DNA from: Armatimonadota bacterium
Lineage (GTDB): Bacteria; Armatimonadota; Fimbriimonadia; Fimbriimonadales; Fimbriimonadaceae
Direction: 5' to 3'
Length of the DNA stretch: 64,000 bases
NCBI GenBank assembly: GCA_027451905.1
Contig: DAIDHV010000001.1
Span: 100,667-164,666, forward strand
Of this stretch, positions 9,464 to 18,787 are shown in pieces (position 1 is the first letter of the stretch; each line of letters begins with the position of its first letter). The position numbers and the translations under genes were made by a program. The notes under the pieces were generated by a model that saw only the letters and a program-made list of their open reading frames with translations, searched no databases and was not told the origin of the DNA.

Positions 9464-10873
9464 ATGGAAGCAGGAAACGAATCCATCGTAGTTCCCCGCG
9501 ATGGCTGGAAAAAAAAGGTAAGAGTTCCTCTGCTTGCCCTTGCCGGAATTGCTGCAGTTTACTGTGCCTTCAGCTTCATTTCTCATCAAATTAGCCTGCG
9601 TCGGCTTGCCGAACAAGCTACTAGGGACTCCAATGCCAATGGATTTGATCAGAGCCTTTCTCAGCTTGATGCGAATCCGATTCCTGAGGCGCAAAATGGG
9701 GCTATTCCCTGCCTGAAAACTCTTGATGATCTTGTAAAAACCCAAGGACTTGTCAAGCAGTTGCCCTTCTTTTCCGTCCTATCTTTTGGAACAAGACCTC
9801 AGTTTTCAGATTTTCGATACGAATCTCGTGGATTGGACTATTTTCTAGATCAACTATCCACGCAAGCTGCAAACCAGCCAAATGGGGACTTTTTGGCAGC
9901 TGGTGACAGCTTTTTGCAGTTTTCAAACCATAAAATCAAAGCTGCGGTCTACTCACCGCCGATGTTGGTAAGAAACTGCGATATCATGGCAGCCCTTGAT
10001 GAATCCTTGGCGTTTCGAGGCGCCCTGAAGTGGGACAGCAAAAATTACGAACAGGCTTCTCAGGACCTCATCGCAAGTGCCAATATCGCCCGGTGGCTAG
10101 AACGGTATCCCAACACTCAGACTCTGATGGAAGGAGCCAAAATTGATGAGTTTCTCACCTCAGTTGTCGGACCTTATAGTCTCAACGAAACCAAAGATAC
10201 CGCGCTCGCTTTAGAATTCAATAAAAAGCTTCTTTCCGCGCTAGGAAAAGCCCCAACCGCAGAAGCGGCATGCAAGGGGGATGGATCGGTGCTCGCCCAT
10301 CGCTGGGCCTATCGCCCAGAGCCAACTCAAACCGATTCGTTAAAAGGACGGCTAAATAATTGGATTTATGATTCTAGTGATAGCTACAAGATTCTTTCTA
10401 ATTCTTTATTGCAACTGGCAGCTTCTTATGACAAAATGCCGTCTCAGTCTAATGCCTTGAAGATAGCTCAAGATTCGGTTGCACTAGAGAATAAATACGG
10501 AATTGCAGTTCCCAAACTTCCGTTTCCAATCGGGACTCTACCTTTGACCCTCGTCCAGACAGTCGCCCTTCGCAATAGACTGACCGCCTTGGTAGAAGCA
10601 ATCCAACAATTTAAAACCGGCGCAACTGTTCATGTTGATGCTATCTCTAAGTCTCTTTATGATCCACTGAGCCAAAAGAATATTGGCGTTTTAAACGGTC
10701 CAATTTATATTGCGGCTTGGGCTGGGCCACCATTCGGTGAGAATTTTGATATTTCGGCTGGATCAACAACCGATAAAAGGCTGACTTTACCGTCTAGCGG
10801 AGTTCCTGTTGGCTCTCAGCCCACATACTGGCTCAAAGTCCACCACAAAATTCCGAAGTTGGGTCTTCCATAG
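9464..10873 (+). CDS. Membrane-anchored protein of unknown function, tandem family member A
   Basis: 469 residues: a short cytoplasmic head (WKKKVR), one transmembrane helix at about 23-42 (LLALAGIAAVYCAFSFI) and a large extracytoplasmic region, mostly helical. The motif NPIPEAQNGAIPCLKTLDDL near residue 70 and YDPLSQKNIG near 405 recur in altered form in the next two plus-strand genes. This pattern (a Pro-rich patch followed by N-x-A and a helix, and a late D-P-x-S motif) is known from large uncharacterised families in planctomycete-like bacteria. No catalytic motif was recognised. The region before the start (9279-9463) is AT-rich and may hold its promoter. Confidence 0.75.
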   Translation: MEAGNESIVVPRDGWKKKVRVPLLALAGIAAVYCAFSFISHQISLRRLAEQATRDSNANGFDQSLSQLDANPIPEAQNGAIPCLKTLDDLVKTQGLVKQLPFFSVLSFGTRPQFSDFRYESRGLDYFLDQLSTQAANQPNGDFLAAGDSFLQFSNHKIKAAVYSPPMLVRNCDIMAALDESLAFRGALKWDSKNYEQASQDLIASANIARWLERYPNTQTLMEGAKIDEFLTSVVGPYSLNETKDTALALEFNKKLLSALGKAPTAEAACKGDGSVLAHRWAYRPEPTQTDSLKGRLNNWIYDSSDSYKILSNSLLQLAASYDKMPSQSNALKIAQDSVALENKYGIAVPKLPFPIGTLPLTLVQTVALRNRLTALVEAIQQFKTGATVHVDAISKSLYDPLSQKNIGVLNGPIYIAAWAGPPFGENFDISAGSTTDKRLTLPSSGVPVGSQPTYWLKVHHKIPKLGLP

Positions 10874-10901
10874 TGCTAAGATACTGACAGAGAACATTGA
10901 C

Positions 10902-12197
10902 ATGCCAACACAAAAACAATCATCGCTTCCCTACGTTTTTGGTGGAATTATCTTGGTTTTTATCTTGCTTCGCACTGGCCTTTACGGAGTCGAGTCGATT
11001 CGAACTCGTGATTTAACTCTGCAAGCGATATCGGTTGGAATTTCAGATCAACTTTCTCGATTAGACCAGGGACCTCTTCCTCCTAACAGCCTCAATCGTG
11101 CTGCCGTTTATGACCAAGTCCTTGACCAGATGTGGAAGCATCCCAAAACATCGTTGGTGGTTCTCAATGTCACTTCCATAATTGGGAACAGCTATCAAGC
11201 TAAATACAGAAATCTTCTTGATCCTTACTTAAATCAGATCGTGAAGGGCACGTTTTTGGCTCAGTGCAATTTCCACCCGTCTTCTCAAAAGGAGCTAATC
11301 CTGCACAAGATTCCCACTACTGTTGAAATAGGTTTTTCTAACCTAGAAATGCTCTACCGCTTTGGGAGGATTCTTTGCGATCGGACGGAATTTGAGCTCT
11401 TTAATCATCAGGACGTTCAAGCCCTAGCCGATTCGAAAGCAGTTTCTGTTTTAGCTAACGACATTTCTAGCTATCCTTGGTCGTTCGCCAGGTTCTGGGG
11501 CGAAGGGCTCCAGAAGCGCCTCATCATCATGTCTGGACTAAGATCCCTTGATGATCCCAAGGTGAAGAACAATATGGCAGTGGCAGAAGCAATTTCCGCA
11601 ACTTGCAAACCGGCTCCGCCTCTACTTTACACCTTGTCTGGCGATTTTACATATCTCAAGCAGGGTTGGGTACAGCCCGATCTTGGCCTTGACCCCAATC
11701 CACCGAGCCTAGGAGGAGCCCTCTTAGGAACCCCATCTGATTTGGAACATGCTTCGATGAGAGCGATTATGGCCCTTCAGACGACGGTCAATGGAAAACC
11801 TTGCATGGGACCCTGTGTAGATAGGGCTCAAAAGGCGATCAACGGATCTCAGGCTCTAGGAAACGGAATTGTATCCACCGGTGACTTTCAGCCGTTTTGC
11901 TCTATGGATGTCCCGTCTGACAACCTCACCTCCGCTTCTCGAAGAATGTTGCGCCAAGCCATCGCCCTTATCAAACAGTACCAATCGACGGGGAAGATTT
12001 CAGGATCGCTGCCCTTAAGTGGAAATGACAAAGTTGACCCAGTCAGCGGGTATCAAATTGGATTTGAACCTCATAAGTTAGGATTTAGGATGTGGTCATT
12101 CCGAATTGCGTACCCTGGTATTCAGGACCAATCGGCTCCCAACCAAAAGCTGAATATGATGTACACATGGCAAGCTAACGATATTCCCAGCAAGTAG
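10902..12197 (+). CDS. Membrane-anchored protein of unknown function, tandem family member B
   Basis: 431 residues from ATG 10902. The frame is open further upstream to 10809, but that part overlaps member A. The N terminus has a transmembrane helix at about residues 10-28 (YVFGGIILVFILLRTGLYG), then an extracytoplasmic domain. Shared landmarks with its neighbours are GPLPPNSLNRAAVYDQVLDQM near residue 60 and KVDPVSGYQIGF near 385. Cysteines occur in CMGPCVDRA and elsewhere. It lies 28 bp after member A and is probably in the same transcript. Sequence similarity between members is weak outside these landmarks, implying old duplications. No function can be assigned. Confidence 0.75.
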   Translation: MPTQKQSSLPYVFGGIILVFILLRTGLYGVESIRTRDLTLQAISVGISDQLSRLDQGPLPPNSLNRAAVYDQVLDQMWKHPKTSLVVLNVTSIIGNSYQAKYRNLLDPYLNQIVKGTFLAQCNFHPSSQKELILHKIPTTVEIGFSNLEMLYRFGRILCDRTEFELFNHQDVQALADSKAVSVLANDISSYPWSFARFWGEGLQKRLIIMSGLRSLDDPKVKNNMAVAEAISATCKPAPPLLYTLSGDFTYLKQGWVQPDLGLDPNPPSLGGALLGTPSDLEHASMRAIMALQTTVNGKPCMGPCVDRAQKAINGSQALGNGIVSTGDFQPFCSMDVPSDNLTSASRRMLRQAIALIKQYQSTGKISGSLPLSGNDKVDPVSGYQIGFEPHKLGFRMWSFRIAYPGIQDQSAPNQKLNMMYTWQANDIPSK

Positions 12198-12583
12198 AAG
12201 CCTGGTAATCGTAACAGATGCTCTTCTACGGACGTCTAACAAGCGTGGGAAGGAATCTTAAAGGGGGAAAAGTTCTCAGTATTGCAGTCGCGGCATGGGT
12301 AGCATGGGTCGCCGTTGCCGCCGTGGGTCATAGGCAGCCCTTAAATCAAACCACCCAAGCTTCGCCTGCTGTAGACATTAATGCAACCAGACTTTTTAGA
12401 GAGACATTGCTTGTTTGCCCGCTGAAGCTTCATATCGTGAAAAGGCAAGAGCGGCCGGCTTCTAAGTGGCATCAACCAAAGCACCGAATCCAGCACGAGG
12501 TTTCCTTATCTCAGCACACTTCCGTCATTTGATTTCCGGAAAAGGCTTATACTGAACTCAGATTCTAAGTTTAGGCCGCGAGA
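12198..12583. other. 386-bp gap between tandem family members B and C
   Basis: No convincing gene. It contains one plus-strand open frame (12218-12532, listed separately) and a short direct repeat, GCATGGGTAGCATGGGT, around 12293-12309. The last 60 bp before member C include a TTATACT at about 12547-12553 that could serve as a -10 element for it. No terminator hairpin with a U-run was found. Confidence 0.4.
12218..12532 (+). CDS. Doubtful small ORF (104 aa) with one hydrophobic segment
   Basis: The frame encodes a hydrophobic stretch (VLSIAVAAWVAWVAVAAV, about residues 19-36) followed by a basic, low-complexity tail. There is no good Shine-Dalgarno in front of the ATG and no recognised family, and the codon pattern is not clearly that of the neighbours. 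It could be a small membrane protein or, more likely, a chance open frame in the intergenic space. Confidence 0.18.
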   Translation: MLFYGRLTSVGRNLKGGKVLSIAVAAWVAWVAVAAVGHRQPLNQTTQASPAVDINATRLFRETLLVCPLKLHIVKRQERPASKWHQPKHRIQHEVSLSQHTSVI

Positions 12584-13960
12584 ATGAGTTTTGTCCAAAA
12601 GCGCAGGCGCTTTTTAATTGTTGTTACCGCTTTGCTTTTGATTTGCTCAGCCGTTATTGCAACTTATTGCTTAGTTGCCACCAGAAGTGCCAACCATAAA
12701 TTACAGATCGCTCTGAAAAATGCCAGCGCGGCTGGCATCCTCCTTGCCCCTCAACCTCAACCCCTCGCGGAAACCAAGACAGTTCCCTATTTCAAAACCG
12801 CCTTCGGTTGCTACACAAAAGCCGCCGAGGAAGCGGCAAACGTCTCAGGGCGAAACATCACCGGCAAAATCATCAACTTTGCGAGCATGGAAGAGATACC
12901 CATGCCAACTCGGTTAAAGTTAGACCAGCAGTGCAAAATTGTGGATCAATTTGTTCAGTCTGGAAACTTGATCAGACCCGTTCAACTGGCCTCAAAAAGT
13001 GGACTAGCAGCAAGGCAGGCTTTTGTGACTTTGACGTCCGTGCAGTACGCTGCCGATGTCATCTCGTTTCAAATTTCCACTGAAGCCAAAGCTGGCAATT
13101 TTTCCGCTGCCGCCAGCAATTTAGTGACTCTGTTTGAACTAGCCGGTAATATCGGTTCGGAAAGCGATTACACTCAACAAGAATTTGAATCCGCAATATC
13201 ACGCCTTGGCCTTCAAAAGGCTCTTCTTTGCCTCAACTATACAAAGTTGAACCCGAGCGCGTTGAAGTTGATCCTAGTTGCACTCAGTCACTACAATGAG
13301 CCGCCGATCCAAAAGTATTGCATCAATTCTTGGTTAAACAACAAGTCAGTCTTTGATCATGTCACCCCCATTCGTGAGTTCATTCCAAGCCGAAGAGATT
13401 TTGAAGACATCACCCCATGGCAAGAGAATTTCCGGTGGATTCGCGCTCAGTGGGCAACGAACTATTTAGAGGGCCTAACCCATGTTAGGCAATGCCTTGC
13501 TCAGGGACCGTCAAAGTGGCAAAACGATTACAGGGCAATCCAAACCTTTTGTTATGAAGGGATTCGATCCACCGATGGTGAAGTTGTCTTAAGGCAACAG
13601 CTCACCTCCAACCTTCTCAACCTCTTCACGTCTGAAACCAAAACCGAATCTGTTTTCAGACTGACGGTAGCCCTAGCCCTGCAGCTTGCCAAAGTTGCCA
13701 ATGTTACGCCTCCCAAGACTCTTTTGGACCCAAACCTAGCTATTGATCCGATTTCAGGGGGAACAATCCAAGTCATCAAGAACGATCTGGGCTACGCTTC
13801 GCAATCTGATTCCCGAAGCTATCGAACGTCTGGACCATCAGGGCCCATTACGGGCCGCATGACCCTGCAGTGGTACAAAAATCCTCCACCAGATCTTGAG
13901 CAAGCTGTCAGCTCTCAGCTGCCAGATGCAGGCCGAGCCAACATCGCAACCGTAAACTAA
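12584..13960 (+). CDS. Membrane-anchored protein of unknown function, tandem family member C
   Basis: 458 residues. A basic head (QKRRRF) precedes a transmembrane helix at about 9-29 (LIVVTALLLICSAVIATYCLV) and a helical extracytoplasmic domain. Landmarks shared with members A and B are the Pro-rich APQPQPLAETKTVPYFKTAFG near residue 50 and DPISGGTIQVI near 388. The middle part (KAGNFSAAASNLVTLFELAG) resembles the helix-pair segment of member A (WDSKNYEQASQDLIASANIA), supporting common descent. The C terminus is polar. Function is unknown; a role in envelope quality control or secretion is only a guess from topology. Confidence 0.75.
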   Translation: MSFVQKRRRFLIVVTALLLICSAVIATYCLVATRSANHKLQIALKNASAAGILLAPQPQPLAETKTVPYFKTAFGCYTKAAEEAANVSGRNITGKIINFASMEEIPMPTRLKLDQQCKIVDQFVQSGNLIRPVQLASKSGLAARQAFVTLTSVQYAADVISFQISTEAKAGNFSAAASNLVTLFELAGNIGSESDYTQQEFESAISRLGLQKALLCLNYTKLNPSALKLILVALSHYNEPPIQKYCINSWLNNKSVFDHVTPIREFIPSRRDFEDITPWQENFRWIRAQWATNYLEGLTHVRQCLAQGPSKWQNDYRAIQTFCYEGIRSTDGEVVLRQQLTSNLLNLFTSETKTESVFRLTVALALQLAKVANVTPPKTLLDPNLAIDPISGGTIQVIKNDLGYASQSDSRSYRTSGPSGPITGRMTLQWYKNPPPDLEQAVSSQLPDAGRANIATVN

Positions 13961-14020
13961 TGCTCCTTTATTCGAGAAGGCTCGAAGCTTAAACGTCATA
14001 GAATTGGGAACAATAAAGTT

Positions 14021-14719
14021 GTGCTTGAACTCATCGTTGTCCGCCACGGCGAATCCATAAGAAACTACGCTTCTAAAATAGCCCACCAAGGAGATCTCAC
14101 TCTCTTAGACACTCAACTTAAAGAGGATGATTATGAACCCGGCTGGAGTTTGACCGAATTAGGACAAGAGCAAGCGGAAAAAACCGGAAAGTGGATTGAA
14201 GAAGTCTGGGGATCTCAACCCGATATTGTCTTTGCATCACCCTATCGGCGCACTCTTCAAACCGCAAGATGCTTAAACTTAAAACCCATTGCCTTGCAAG
14301 ATTGGAGGCTTCGGGAGAGAAGATGGGGTGATTACACCGCGGTGGGTGAACCTTACACTGCCGAACAGTACTTGGAAGACCTTCGCCACGCCGGTGAGCC
14401 GAACTGGCGGCCACCCTTCCCCGGAGCCGAGGCGGTGCAAGATTTGATACCTCAGGTTCGCGAGTTTGTCGTTGACAACCTCACCAATCTCGATGACAAG
14501 AAAGTTGTGCTTGTCACCCATGGTGGGGCAATGAAGGCCCTTCAATCTGTTATTGAAGGAAGCGTAGATGATCCAACCCAAACCTCGGTGCCCAACAGCT
14601 CCGCTCTTCGATTTCGGCTCAATTCTTTGGATGATGAAGGCAAAGGCAACGGAGATGTTGACCTAGAAACCCCGTGGATGCCCGATGGAGGCCACGGCCA
14701 TTGGCAGCATTTTGGCTAG
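14021..14719 (+). CDS. Histidine phosphatase family protein (phosphoglycerate mutase-like)
   Basis: 232 residues from a GTG start (LELIVVRHGESIRNY). The RHGE motif at residues 8-11 supplies the phospho-accepting histidine. SPYRRTLQTA gives the conserved arginine region, and VTHGGAMKAL near 166 gives the second histidine. The family includes cofactor-dependent phosphoglycerate mutases and broad phosphatases; the E-R-R-W-G-D segment (LRERRWGDY) is typical of the phosphatase branch. Substrate unknown. It ends 4 bp into the convergent dsbD-like gene, so the two 3' ends overlap. A second, secreted member of the family is at 44.4 kb. Confidence 0.88.
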   Translation: MLELIVVRHGESIRNYASKIAHQGDLTLLDTQLKEDDYEPGWSLTELGQEQAEKTGKWIEEVWGSQPDIVFASPYRRTLQTARCLNLKPIALQDWRLRERRWGDYTAVGEPYTAEQYLEDLRHAGEPNWRPPFPGAEAVQDLIPQVREFVVDNLTNLDDKKVVLVTHGGAMKALQSVIEGSVDDPTQTSVPNSSALRFRLNSLDDEGKGNGDVDLETPWMPDGGHGHWQHFG

Positions 14720-16200
14720 GTTGCAGCCCCAACATTAGCATTTTTGAGGAATTCTGCAAATTGTTGCACCGTGTCCGACCGACCTTCAAACGTCTTGACA
14801 ACCTTTCCAGAAGGAGTTACGATCACGTAGACAGGCAGGGCAATGGTACCACCGATTTTTTGCTCTAAATCTTGGTTCGCGTTGTCGGATGGAGTGCCAC
14901 GGTCTGTATAGAGCTGAACCGTTATCATTTGGGTCAGCAAATTGTGAATCTCAGGAACTGTAAAGACATTCCGCTCCATCCATCGGCAATTTGTACAGGT
15001 TATGCCAGTAAAGTCCACAAAAACTGGTCGATTCTCACTTTTGGCAAGAGCAAGTGCCTTTTTATAGTCTGCAATGAATTCCAGGGGACTATTGCTAACT
15101 TGCTCTTTCTTTTGGTTAGTGACGTACTTTGTGACTGAGATGCCATGCTGACCTTTGTAAGGGTAGGGATCATTAGGTAGATAGGCATCAACCAGTCCAA
15201 GCCGCTGACCGTGAGGACTGATGAAAAGCAAAACTGCAGCGATGAGAGCCACCGCTCCCAACCCTTTGCGGACCATTCCGATGCTCATCTCATCTTGAGT
15301 CACGTCAAATTGGCCCTTTTTGACCTTAAACAGGCTTTGGATGGTGACCAAATACCGACTGCCAGAAAACAGATAGACCGCCAGCATCAAGGCTAAAACG
15401 CCCCATAGAATCACAAAAATCGGCCTTGTTAAAAGTCCAAGCTGCCAACTCAGGTCCGCATTGGATAGAAACTTGAGGGCTGCCGCCAATTCAATAAAAC
15501 CCAAGGCGGGTTTGACGGCTCCCAACCACTGGCCACTCTTAGGCAATTTGCTAAGGGCAGAGGGAAAGAGGGCCAAAAAAAAGAATGGCAGACTAAAGGC
15601 AACCCCAAATGCTCCCATCCCCAAGGCAGCGGTTCCCTTGCCTCCGTTGGCTGCCATGGCTAGTAGGGCCGCAACAATCGGGCCCGTGCAAGTGAAGCTG
15701 GTAAGGCTGAACGCCATGCCAACAAGGTACGGCGAAATCAACGAGTCCCCTTTGGTGCGGGCTGCATTTTCTAGCTTGCCAGCAAGCCCAATTCTAAATT
15801 CGTAAAGCCCAAACAGGTTTAAAGCCAGAACCACAAACAAAAGGGCTAGGGCAACGTTGACCCAGGGATTGGCAGCGAACCTTCCTATTCCGGTTGCCCC
15901 AAAAAAGCTTGCCGCCAAAATCCCCAAGATTGCAAAAGTAGAAATGATCCCTAAGGCATAGATTAAAGCAGAAGCTAAAGGCCGCTGGTTCCGTTTTGCA
16001 AAGAAGCTGACCGTAACCGGGACCATCGGAAAGACGCAAGGAGTCAGAAGTGCAACCAAGCCTCCTGCGAAGCATGCCGCCAAAAAAGGTAGCATGCCCT
16101 TTCCAAGCGCATTCTGAAGGTGGTTAGCTCCTCCCGAAACTTGGGCCATTGCCGGAGCCGCAATGCCAACTCCGACCAGAGCAAAAAGCCACTTTTTCAT
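14716..16200 (-). CDS. dsbD: DsbD-like thiol:disulfide interchange protein (transmembrane plus thioredoxin domains)
   Basis: About 494 residues from ATG 16200, which begins a clear signal peptide (MKKWLFALVGVGIAAPAMA); the frame extends eight codons further to 16224. The membrane domain has eight helices with the two redox cysteines expected for DsbD-beta (LLTPCVFPMVP and SFTCTGPIVAA). The C-terminal thioredoxin-like domain (about 380-490) has the active site C-T-N-C (GITCTNCRWME). It moves electrons from cytoplasmic thioredoxin to periplasmic partners. The periplasmic N-terminal domain normally fused to DsbD is missing and is encoded by the next gene upstream, so the system is split. Confidence 0.92.
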   Translation of the reverse strand: MKKWLFALVGVGIAAPAMAQVSGGANHLQNALGKGMLPFLAACFAGGLVALLTPCVFPMVPVTVSFFAKRNQRPLASALIYALGIISTFAILGILAASFFGATGIGRFAANPWVNVALALLFVVLALNLFGLYEFRIGLAGKLENAARTKGDSLISPYLVGMAFSLTSFTCTGPIVAALLAMAANGGKGTAALGMGAFGVAFSLPFFFLALFPSALSKLPKSGQWLGAVKPALGFIELAAALKFLSNADLSWQLGLLTRPIFVILWGVLALMLAVYLFSGSRYLVTIQSLFKVKKGQFDVTQDEMSIGMVRKGLGAVALIAAVLLFISPHGQRLGLVDAYLPNDPYPYKGQHGISVTKYVTNQKKEQVSNSPLEFIADYKKALALAKSENRPVFVDFTGITCTNCRWMERNVFTVPEIHNLLTQMITVQLYTDRGTPSDNANQDLEQKIGGTIALPVYVIVTPSGKVVKTFEGRSDTVQQFAEFLKNANVGAAT

Positions 16201-16234
16201 TTGCAATCTAGTGCCAATTCCCAACGTTCAGAGA

Positions 16235-16684
16235 CTACTTGACAACGGTATGAACGGTGACATCAACCGTTTTAGGAGGCAAGCAAATCTTATCATTGCA
16301 TTGCTGAAATCTCACCGAATACGTAAATGTTTTGGCACCATGCATCCACTTGGGGATAAAAAGCTTGGGTAAAAACACAACCTTACCGGCCAAAGTGCCA
16401 CCTTTGGGAGAGACGATTCCTTCAATCTTGACTCCCTTGGGAGCATTGACTAGCTCGATTGACGTTGGGACTCCGGTCCCTGTAAAGTGCGGATTATAGA
16501 TGTGGTAGCCAAACGGTACTGCAACCGCAACCCTCGTTGTTAAGACGTGCCCGCGCCAAGACGTATGAGGAGCATAGGCCGTGACCTTTGCAAATTTAAC
16601 AGACCCAAATTGGGCGAGGGCCCCGAGGGACAAAGCGGCAAACAAGCCGATGACAACAGTCTTTGCGAATGAAGTTTTTTTCAT
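16235..16684 (-). CDS. Secreted DsbD alpha-domain protein (detached DsbD N-terminal domain)
   Basis: 149 residues with a signal peptide (VVIGLFAALSLGALA, cleavage near residue 24). The body matches the immunoglobulin-like DsbD alpha domain: IYNPHFTGTGVPTSIEL, then QQCNDKICLPPKTVDV with redox cysteines C129 and C134. In E. coli this domain receives electrons from the membrane part and passes them to DsbC or CcmG. Here it is a free periplasmic protein, encoded 34 bp upstream of the membrane/thioredoxin part on the same strand, so the two surely work together. Confidence 0.88.
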   Translation of the reverse strand: MKKTSFAKTVVIGLFAALSLGALAQFGSVKFAKVTAYAPHTSWRGHVLTTRVAVAVPFGYHIYNPHFTGTGVPTSIELVNAPKGVKIEGIVSPKGGTLAGKVVFLPKLFIPKWMHGAKTFTYSVRFQQCNDKICLPPKTVDVTVHTVVK

Positions 16685-16749
16685 TGTTCTAAATTACCGA
16701 AACGCCTTTGGTATTCCCAAAGTTCATGAAAGTTGGTACTCCCTATATT

Positions 16750-18576
16750 CTACGTTCCCGAACCGACGGGGTCAATAGCTCCGGCTGAATCGGGAAGTAC
16801 AAATCCCCTCGTTAAATCTGCATACAGTCCGCTCTGAGCTAAAAGTTGATCATGAGTCCCCAATTCCAAGACCTGCCCTTCGTCAATCACCGCGATTTGG
16901 TCCGCATTCTGAACGGTGGAAAGTCGGTGAGCAATCACCATGGTTGTCCTTCCCTTCATTAATCGGTCAAGGGCCTCTTTCACAAGAGATTCGCTGACCG
17001 TATCCAGCGAGGAGGTGGCCTCATCTAAAATAAGAATCCTTGGGTCTTTGAGGATCACTCGGGCAATCGCAACCCTTTGCTTTTGACCTCCGCTTAGGGT
17101 AACACCCCGCTCTCCAATGATGGTATCAAGTCCGTCAGGAAGCCTTGCAATAAACTCCCACAGATTAGCGGCTACGGCGGCGGCAATAATTTCGTCATCC
17201 GAGGCATCCAGCCTGCCGTATCGAATATTTTCCTTGATTGACCCACTGAATAAAATTGTTTCCTGAGGCACAAGCCCGATGTGTTCTCTGAGTTGCTTTC
17301 GAGCAATCACTTTAACGTCGGTTCCGTTTATAAAAATGGTGCCCGCCTGGGGCTCGTAAAAGCGATACAAGAGGGCCCCCAAAGTTGTTTTTCCGGCACC
17401 AGATGGCCCCACGATGGCAGTGGCCTGACCAGGTTTAAGCAGCAAATAGAATTCGCTCAAAACGGGAACGTCTGGCCGGTATGCAAACGATATGTTCCTG
17501 AACTCCACCGAATCACCTTCTAGTCCATCCTGCAAGGGGTAAGCCGACGCATTGGCGCCGTCGGCTGATTCGGCAGGCTGATCCATGAGATCAAAAATAC
17601 GGTCAGAAGCTCCCACTGCCCTCTGAAGCCTAGTCCATAGACCCGCAACTTGCGCCATCGGGCCAGAAATAATAGCGATATCAATGAGGAAGCCTAGCAA
17701 GGCTCCCACACTTAAGGTGTGGCTAAGGACCGCGCGTCCACCGTACCAAACAACCCCTGTCAGCATAAGGGCAGAGCCTGCCGAAGCGACCGCCGTCATC
17801 ATTCCTTCTGACTTTGCCGCTTTCATATTCAGGTGGAACACTTTCTCTAGCCCGCTTCGGCTTCGATTGTCTTCATACTCTTCTCTTGCAAAAGCCTTGA
17901 CCAATCGAATGTTGCTAAGGGCTTCAGTCATTCCACCCATGGATTCACTAAGAGCATCTAATGACTTTCTTGTGAGTTTCCGAAGCCGAATTCCAAACAC
18001 AACAAAGTACGCCATCACAAGAACCAGAAGCCCAAAGACAACACAGGTAAGGCGCCAATCAATGACGATTGCTAATACCAGCCCTCCTACCAGCTGGAGA
18101 ACGTTGCCACCCAGTTTGACAAGATCGTCGGTAAGGCTTGTTTGAAGCAAGGAAACATCATTAGAAAGAATGCTGGTGAGATCTCCAGAACGTCGGCTAT
18201 CAAAAAAGGAGACAGTTAGTTTTTGCAGGCTCTCGAAGAGTTTCAGCCTTGTCTCGACGACGATTCTGTTGCCAACTTTGGCAACAATCAAGAACTGGAA
18301 AAAGGTAATTGCGCCGCTGAGAACCAAAAGGAGGGCGGCGATTAAACCCACTCGATCTAATATCGCAGGACCTTGCTTTTGAATCCCGTCTACTGCTTCT
18401 CTGGCGAGGATGGGCAAAGACAAGGAGACGCACGTGGTTAAAATCATCAGCACTGCTGCCGCCAGCAGTTGCATTCGGTAGGGCTTGCCCAGATTGAGCA
18501 GACGCTTCAGGGCTCCGGAAGTGAGCTTTGGCAGTTTTTCGACAGGGGTTGAATCTTTAGAGTACGAAGACCGCAT
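16750..18576 (-). CDS. ABC exporter half-transporter (MsbA-like, permease plus ATPase)
   Basis: 608 residues. Six transmembrane helices (about 30-330) with the type IV exporter core are followed by an ATPase domain: Walker A GPSGAGKTT, signature LSGGQKQR, Walker B ILILDEATSSLD and the switch AHRLSTV. It forms a homodimer or a heterodimer that exports lipids, peptides or drugs. The substrate is not visible; MsbA-like lipid flipping is possible in this diderm. It lies upstream of the dsbD pair on the same strand with about 65 bp between. A second exporter at 19.3 kb on the other strand is clearly different at the N terminus. Confidence 0.93.
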   Translation of the reverse strand: MRSSYSKDSTPVEKLPKLTSGALKRLLNLGKPYRMQLLAAAVLMILTTCVSLSLPILAREAVDGIQKQGPAILDRVGLIAALLLVLSGAITFFQFLIVAKVGNRIVVETRLKLFESLQKLTVSFFDSRRSGDLTSILSNDVSLLQTSLTDDLVKLGGNVLQLVGGLVLAIVIDWRLTCVVFGLLVLVMAYFVVFGIRLRKLTRKSLDALSESMGGMTEALSNIRLVKAFAREEYEDNRSRSGLEKVFHLNMKAAKSEGMMTAVASAGSALMLTGVVWYGGRAVLSHTLSVGALLGFLIDIAIISGPMAQVAGLWTRLQRAVGASDRIFDLMDQPAESADGANASAYPLQDGLEGDSVEFRNISFAYRPDVPVLSEFYLLLKPGQATAIVGPSGAGKTTLGALLYRFYEPQAGTIFINGTDVKVIARKQLREHIGLVPQETILFSGSIKENIRYGRLDASDDEIIAAAVAANLWEFIARLPDGLDTIIGERGVTLSGGQKQRVAIARVILKDPRILILDEATSSLDTVSESLVKEALDRLMKGRTTMVIAHRLSTVQNADQIAVIDEGQVLELGTHDQLLAQSGLYADLTRGFVLPDSAGAIDPVGSGT

Positions 18577-18787
18577 GAAGACTACGCTTAGTGTACTTTC
18601 TAAACACCACCGATCAACCCGAACACCTCGACGCTAGATTCTGTGGCCGCAAATCTCGACCGATAAAACCAATCACTCTAACCCTGCAAAACCTGAACTT
18701 AAGTTCCTCAAAGCTATCTTAAAAGAAGGCTTGAGGGGCCCTTGGTTTGATTAACCACCCAATAGAAAGAATCGTAGAGTAACTTTG

